DNA of 17,432 nucleotides, taken from NCBI GenBank assembly GCA_000437515.1, contig FR898434.1, positions 1 through 17,432 of the forward strand, in the 5' to 3' direction. Source of the DNA: Acidiphilium sp. CAG:727. GTDB taxonomy: Bacteria; Bacillota; Clostridia; Christensenellales; Borkfalkiaceae. Below the pieces are notes generated by a model. It had not been told where the DNA came from, did not search any database, and saw only the letters and a list, made by a program, of their open reading frames with translations. The number at the start of each line of letters is the position of its first letter. Position 1 is the stretch's first letter. Positions 14,346 through 17,432 of the stretch are shown here, piece after piece. A program made the position numbers and the translations under genes.

Positions 14346-15059
14346 TTATCTGACGACTTCGCGCGTTATGAATTTCAACGCCCTGAATATCGCGGCGTTG
14401 ACGCCTTTTCTTATTACGTCGTTCCTGTCGCCCGAAAACATGTATTTATAAGTCTGCGTTTCGCCCATATAACTTACGCCGATAAAACACAAGCCGATAG
14501 GCGAACCGGAACCGTCGCTTTTCGGTCCCGCTATGCCGGTGGTCGAAATAGCCAGATCCGCTTTTCTTTCTCTTAAAAGCCCTTGCGCCATTTCGGCGGC
14601 GACTTCTTTCGAAACGGGATGAAAGTATTCGAGCGTTTCTCTTTTAACGCCGAGTCTTTCCGCTTTCGCTTCTTCGTTATAGGCGACGATCCCTTCGTAA
14701 AATACTTTGCTTGCGCCGGGGAATGCGGTAATCGCCGCGGACAAGGCTCCGCCCGTAAAAGATTCGGCGACGGAAACCTTAATTCCGTTGAGTTTGAGAA
14801 CGTCGATGAACTGTTCTTTAAGCCCTATATCTCTTAACGCGTAAATTTCGTTTTTGAATTCCGCCGCAAATCGGCTTTCGATAAGTCCGTAAGTGGCGGA
14901 TTCGAACTTTTGATAAGAGAATTCGACTTTGAGCCCGTCGGACATTACCTTTAACTTATAACAATCGCCGAAGCCTATCTTTCCGAGCCTGCGTTCGAAT
15001 TCGTCTTTTGATATGCCGAACAGGCGGAAATAATCTCTTCTTAAACCGTCGTCGTTCAT
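14346..15059 (-). CDS. cinA: CinA-like protein lacking the N-terminal MoCF domain (nicotinamide-nucleotide amidase domain retained)
   Basis: A 237-residue protein. Residues from about 83 onward form the CinA C-terminal domain, which in PncC/CinA deamidates nicotinamide mononucleotide to nicotinate mononucleotide. It shows VAESFTGGALS at 97-107, GIVAYNEEAK near 123-132, STTGIAGPKSDGSGSPIG at 172-189 and FSGDRNDVIRKGV at 208-220. The first 80 residues, beginning with RLFGISKDEFERRLG, resemble the linker/KH-like domain that sits between the two catalytic parts of full-length CinA (about 410 residues). The N-terminal COG1058/MoCF ADP-ribose pyrophosphatase domain is missing. There is no sign of a frameshift: the start overlaps the pgsA stop by four bases (ATGA), and AGAGGT is upstream. 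Position between pgsA and recA is the classic Firmicutes location for cinA. Confidence 0.88.
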   Translation of the reverse strand: MNDDGLRRDYFRLFGISKDEFERRLGKIGFGDCYKLKVMSDGLKVEFSYQKFESATYGLIESRFAAEFKNEIYALRDIGLKEQFIDVLKLNGIKVSVAESFTGGALSAAITAFPGASKVFYEGIVAYNEEAKAERLGVKRETLEYFHPVSKEVAAEMAQGLLRERKADLAISTTGIAGPKSDGSGSPIGLCFIGVSYMGETQTYKYMFSGDRNDVIRKGVNAAIFRALKFITREVVR

Positions 15060-15664
15060 TCGGCAAATACCTCTTTGTTTTTAACGAGATAACTTACCCC
15101 CGATATAATCGTAAGGAGTACGGATATTGCAAACCCGACCAGCGATACTATCGCTATAATTCTCGCCGCTTCCGTCGTTGCGGAAAATTCGTAAAGCCCG
15201 GACGCGAGAAGCACGACGACGAGCGTTACGTCGGTAAAGAATGTTTTTATTTTACCTATTTTTTCGGCAGCCAGAACTTTGCCCTGTTTTGCCGCCATCA
15301 TACGGAGCGACGAAACGACCAACTCCCTTGCGATTATGATAACGACGCCTATACCTCCCAAAATCAAACCGAGGTTATATTCGCCGAGTATAGTCGTAAA
15401 AACGTTGTTATTAGGATCGGCTACCATAATGACGAGCGCGGAAGTTACCAGAACTTTATCCGCGATAGGGTCTAAAAACTTACCCAAATCGGTAATAAGG
15501 TTATATTTTCTCGCTATGTTACCGTCTAAAAAATCGGTAAACGAAGCGATTGCGAATATTGCGAGCGCGACGAAATAATGCCCCGTGAACGGAGCGTAAA
15601 ACGCCGCTATGAAAAACGGAATCAATATTATTCTGCTTAAAGTGAGTTTGTTGGGTAAATTCAT
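15056..15664 (-). CDS. pgsA: CDP-diacylglycerol--glycerol-3-phosphate 3-phosphatidyltransferase
   Basis: A 202-residue integral membrane enzyme that makes phosphatidylglycerophosphate from CDP-diacylglycerol, the committed step to phosphatidylglycerol. The CDP-alcohol phosphotransferase signature DG-X2-AR-X8-G-X3-D-X3-D is fully present, with D47, G48, A51, R52, G61, D65 and D69, and D44 ahead of it. Several hydrophobic membrane segments surround it (roughly 8-27, 30-45, 95-115, 125-150, 165-190). The N-terminus NLPNKLTLSRI is standard for PgsA. GGAGAGGTGAT is a strong ribosome binding site, and the ATG overlaps the rimO stop (ATGA). It is cotranscribed with rimO upstream and cinA and recA downstream. 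Confidence 0.95.
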   Translation of the reverse strand: MNLPNKLTLSRIILIPFFIAAFYAPFTGHYFVALAIFAIASFTDFLDGNIARKYNLITDLGKFLDPIADKVLVTSALVIMVADPNNNVFTTILGEYNLGLILGGIGVVIIIARELVVSSLRMMAAKQGKVLAAEKIGKIKTFFTDVTLVVVLLASGLYEFSATTEAARIIAIVSLVGFAISVLLTIISGVSYLVKNKEVFAE

Positions 15665-16983
15665 CTTATCACCTCTCCGAACAAGTCGTAAGAATTGCTT
15701 CTTTTGATTAAAACGTTATATTTTTCGCCCTGATTTACGTCGTAATCGGAAGTAAAATAAACTTTTCCGTCGATGTCGGGGGCTGAAAAATAAGCGCGGC
15801 CGAAAAACCTTTCTTTATCGTAATCTATGCCGTCGGCGGTAACTTCTATAGTTTTTCCGACGTATGATTTAAGTATCCCGGCAGAAATCTTTTTCTGAAC
15901 GGCGTAAAGTTTTTTTACCCGTTCGTTTTTGGTCTTTTCGGAAAGTTGCCCTTCGAGTTTATATGCGGGCGTGCCTTCTTCTCTCGAATACGCGAAGAAC
16001 CCCGCGTTATTGAGTTTCGCTTCTTCTAAAAATTTGACGAGATTTCCGAATTGTTCTTCGGTTTCGCCGGGGAAGCCCGCGATAAACGTAGAACGAATCG
16101 CTATGCCTTTAACTTTTTCTCTCAACTTGGCAATCAAAGCAAGATAACTTTCGCCCGAGCCTTTGCGATTCATTCGTTTAAGCACGGTATCGTCGGCGTG
16201 TTGAAGGGGAATATCGAGATATTTTACGACTTTATCGTTATTCGCGATTTCGTCGATAAGATCGTCGGTTAAACAGTCGGGATAGGCGTACAAAAGCCTT
16301 ATCGAGCCGATATTTTCGAGTTTTGACAACTCTCTTATAAGCCTTACGAGAGATTTTTCGCCGTAAAGATCTTCGCCGTACCGCGTTACGTCCTGCGCGA
16401 CGAGAATGAGTTCTGTAAGTTCGCCTAAATTTTCGGCTTCAATAGCGAGGTCTTCTATTTTTTCGGAACGGTATCTTCCGCGTATCGCCGGGATAAGACA
16501 ATAAGTGCAGTGATTGTTGCAGCCGTCCGCGATTTTAAGATACGCGTAATGGAGCGGCGTGGTAACTACCCTTTTATGAGTTTCGAAAGTCTTTTTAGCC
16601 CCGACCAGATTAACCCTTTCGCCGTTATACGCCCTTTCGATTGCTTCGGGAAGAAGTTCGTAGTCGTTTATACCTAAAAACACGTCTACTTCGGTAAAAT
16701 CGTCGAAGAGTTCGCCTATAAACTTTTGCGGCAGACAACCCGTCAGCACGATTTTTTCCAGTACGCCGTTTTCGCGATATTCGTTACATTCGAGTACCGT
16801 GTCTATCGCTTCTTTTCGCGAACTTTCCAGAAACGCGCAGGAATTTATTATTATAATCTGCGCTTCGGAAATATCCTGCGTTATATTGTCGTGTCCTAAC
16901 AGCGTAAGCATTTTCTCGGTATCGACTCTGTTTTTATCGCAGCCGAGCGAAATTACGCCTATTTTCTTTCGTTTGAATATCAT
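15661..16983 (-). CDS. rimO: Ribosomal protein S12 methylthiotransferase RimO
   Basis: A 440-residue radical-SAM methylthiotransferase that adds a methylthio group to the conserved aspartate of ribosomal protein S12. The N-terminal UPF0004 domain carries the auxiliary [4Fe-4S] cysteines C15 (in SLGCDKNRVDTE), C49 (NSCAF) and C83 (TGCLPQ). The radical-SAM cluster motif is ADGCNNHCTYC with C155, C159 and C162. A C-terminal TRAM domain (about 375-440) completes the enzyme. SLGCDKNRVD distinguishes RimO from the tRNA enzyme MiaB. GGAGA lies six bases before the ATG, which overlaps the ftsK stop by four bases, and the 3' end overlaps pgsA the same way. Confidence 0.96.
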   Translation of the reverse strand: MIFKRKKIGVISLGCDKNRVDTEKMLTLLGHDNITQDISEAQIIIINSCAFLESSRKEAIDTVLECNEYRENGVLEKIVLTGCLPQKFIGELFDDFTEVDVFLGINDYELLPEAIERAYNGERVNLVGAKKTFETHKRVVTTPLHYAYLKIADGCNNHCTYCLIPAIRGRYRSEKIEDLAIEAENLGELTELILVAQDVTRYGEDLYGEKSLVRLIRELSKLENIGSIRLLYAYPDCLTDDLIDEIANNDKVVKYLDIPLQHADDTVLKRMNRKGSGESYLALIAKLREKVKGIAIRSTFIAGFPGETEEQFGNLVKFLEEAKLNNAGFFAYSREEGTPAYKLEGQLSEKTKNERVKKLYAVQKKISAGILKSYVGKTIEVTADGIDYDKERFFGRAYFSAPDIDGKVYFTSDYDVNQGEKYNVLIKRSNSYDLFGEVIR

Positions 16984-17432
16984 ACGTCTCCGAATTTTTC
17001 GATAAACTCGTCCATAGACAGAGTTACTTGTTTTTGTTTGCCCATCTGACTTGCGACTACGTAGCCCTCGTCGGTCATCCAGTCGACTATCTTGGCCGCT
17101 TTCGGGTAGCCGAACGAAAGTTTTCGTTGCAGAAGCGAAATCGAAACCGTCCCTAAACTTACCGCGACTTTGAGCGCGTGTATATAATCTTCCGGAACGG
17201 CGTCCGACGAGCCGCTTTCTTTGCCGTTTATGCTTTCGACCTGCGGCGCGCTGTCTTTTGAAATAACTTTAAGAGCGGCGTCGTTGAAGTAGCATTTATT
17301 ATGATCTTTGATATACTTGACCACGTTCTTGATTTCGTCGGTGCCGATAAACGCGCCCTGCGCTCTTTCGACGTTGGTCATCGTACTCGTCTTATAGAGC
17401 AAATCGCCCGCGCCGAGCAATTTTTCGGCGCC
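16980..17432 (-). CDS. ftsK: DNA translocase FtsK/SpoIIIE, C-terminal end only (partial)
   Basis: The last 150 codons of a gene that runs off the right edge; the frame is open to base 17432. The visible part opens with GAEKLLGAGDLLYK, a conserved stretch of the FtsK motor domain just after the ATPase core, then RAQGAFIGTDEI, another family hallmark. A variable linker follows, and the last 65 residues are the winged-helix gamma domain (DYIHALKVAVSLGTVSISLLQRKL, in two parts YPKAAKIVDWM and DEGYVV) that recognises polar DNA sequences and directs chromosome pumping at division or sporulation. The stop overlaps the rimO start (ATGA), a conserved arrangement in Clostridia. Whether it is FtsK or SpoIIIE cannot be decided from this end. 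Confidence 0.93.
   Translation of the reverse strand, partial: GAEKLLGAGDLLYKTSTMTNVERAQGAFIGTDEIKNVVKYIKDHNKCYFNDAALKVISKDSAPQVESINGKESGSSDAVPEDYIHALKVAVSLGTVSISLLQRKLSFGYPKAAKIVDWMTDEGYVVASQMGKQKQVTLSMDEFIEKFGDV

Noticed and set aside
13827..14576. Open reading frame of 249 codons on the plus strand opposite recA and cinA
   Set aside because: It is antisense to two certain genes, has a composition typical of a shadow frame (many Arg, Phe and Tyr), and shows no recognisable domain.
1..17432. CRISPR arrays, tRNA or rRNA genes, insertion sequences
   Set aside because: No regularly spaced direct repeats, cloverleaf-like segments, conserved rRNA stretches, transposase motifs or terminal inverted repeats were found on either strand by eye.

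Overview
The window looks like a chromosomal segment of a low-to-mid GC member of the Firmicutes, most likely an uncultured or anaerobic Clostridia lineage. This is an inference from three things: the gene order ftsK-rimO-pgsA-cinA-recA, anaerobe-type enzymes (NADH-dependent ferredoxin:NADP oxidoreductase, iron-sulfur L-serine dehydratase, a C_GCAxxG_C_C protein), and Gram-positive-like signals (GGAGG ribosome binding sites, consensus sigma-A promoters, a purine riboswitch in front of xpt). No mobile element, CRISPR array, tRNA or rRNA was seen. All genes lie on the minus strand except topB.

Layout, left to right. (1) 1-1080: the 5' end of nfnB and the complete nfnA, driven leftward from a perfect TTGACA-N17-TATAAT promoter. 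(2) 1093-6193: a four-gene operon read leftward for a BMP/Nup-type nucleoside ABC importer (lipoprotein, double ATPase, two permeases). It starts at a candidate promoter/operator near 6172-6193 and ends at an intrinsic terminator at 1093-1121. A strong hairpin separates the lipoprotein gene from the ATPase gene. (3) 6198-7039: xpt with a guanine-type purine riboswitch, an intrinsic terminator in the leader, a strong promoter, and a terminator overlapping the xpt stop codon. (4) 7109-9303: topB alone on the plus strand. Its best promoter sits so close to the start codon that the mRNA may be leaderless. It ends in a homopolymer-rich nested hairpin. (5) 9308-13272: a leftward, tightly packed group: C_GCAxxG_C_C protein, L-serine dehydratase, RlmI-like 23S rRNA methyltransferase, and a membrane-anchored ComEC-like metallo-beta-lactamase-fold protein. 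(6) 13311-17432: recA, a shortened CinA, pgsA, rimO and the 3' end of ftsK, with ATGA-type overlaps that indicate translational coupling.

How the parts fit: xpt salvages xanthine to XMP, and the adjacent importer probably brings in purine nucleosides, so 1133-7039 reads as a purine uptake and salvage module. The right half is housekeeping (chromosome segregation, ribosome modification, phospholipid synthesis, recombination). Most of the window is ordinary core genome. The parts most worth a second look are the xpt leader RNA, the possible leaderless topB, the palindrome in front of the importer operon, the CinA lacking its N-terminal domain, and the C_GCAxxG/serine dehydratase pairing.
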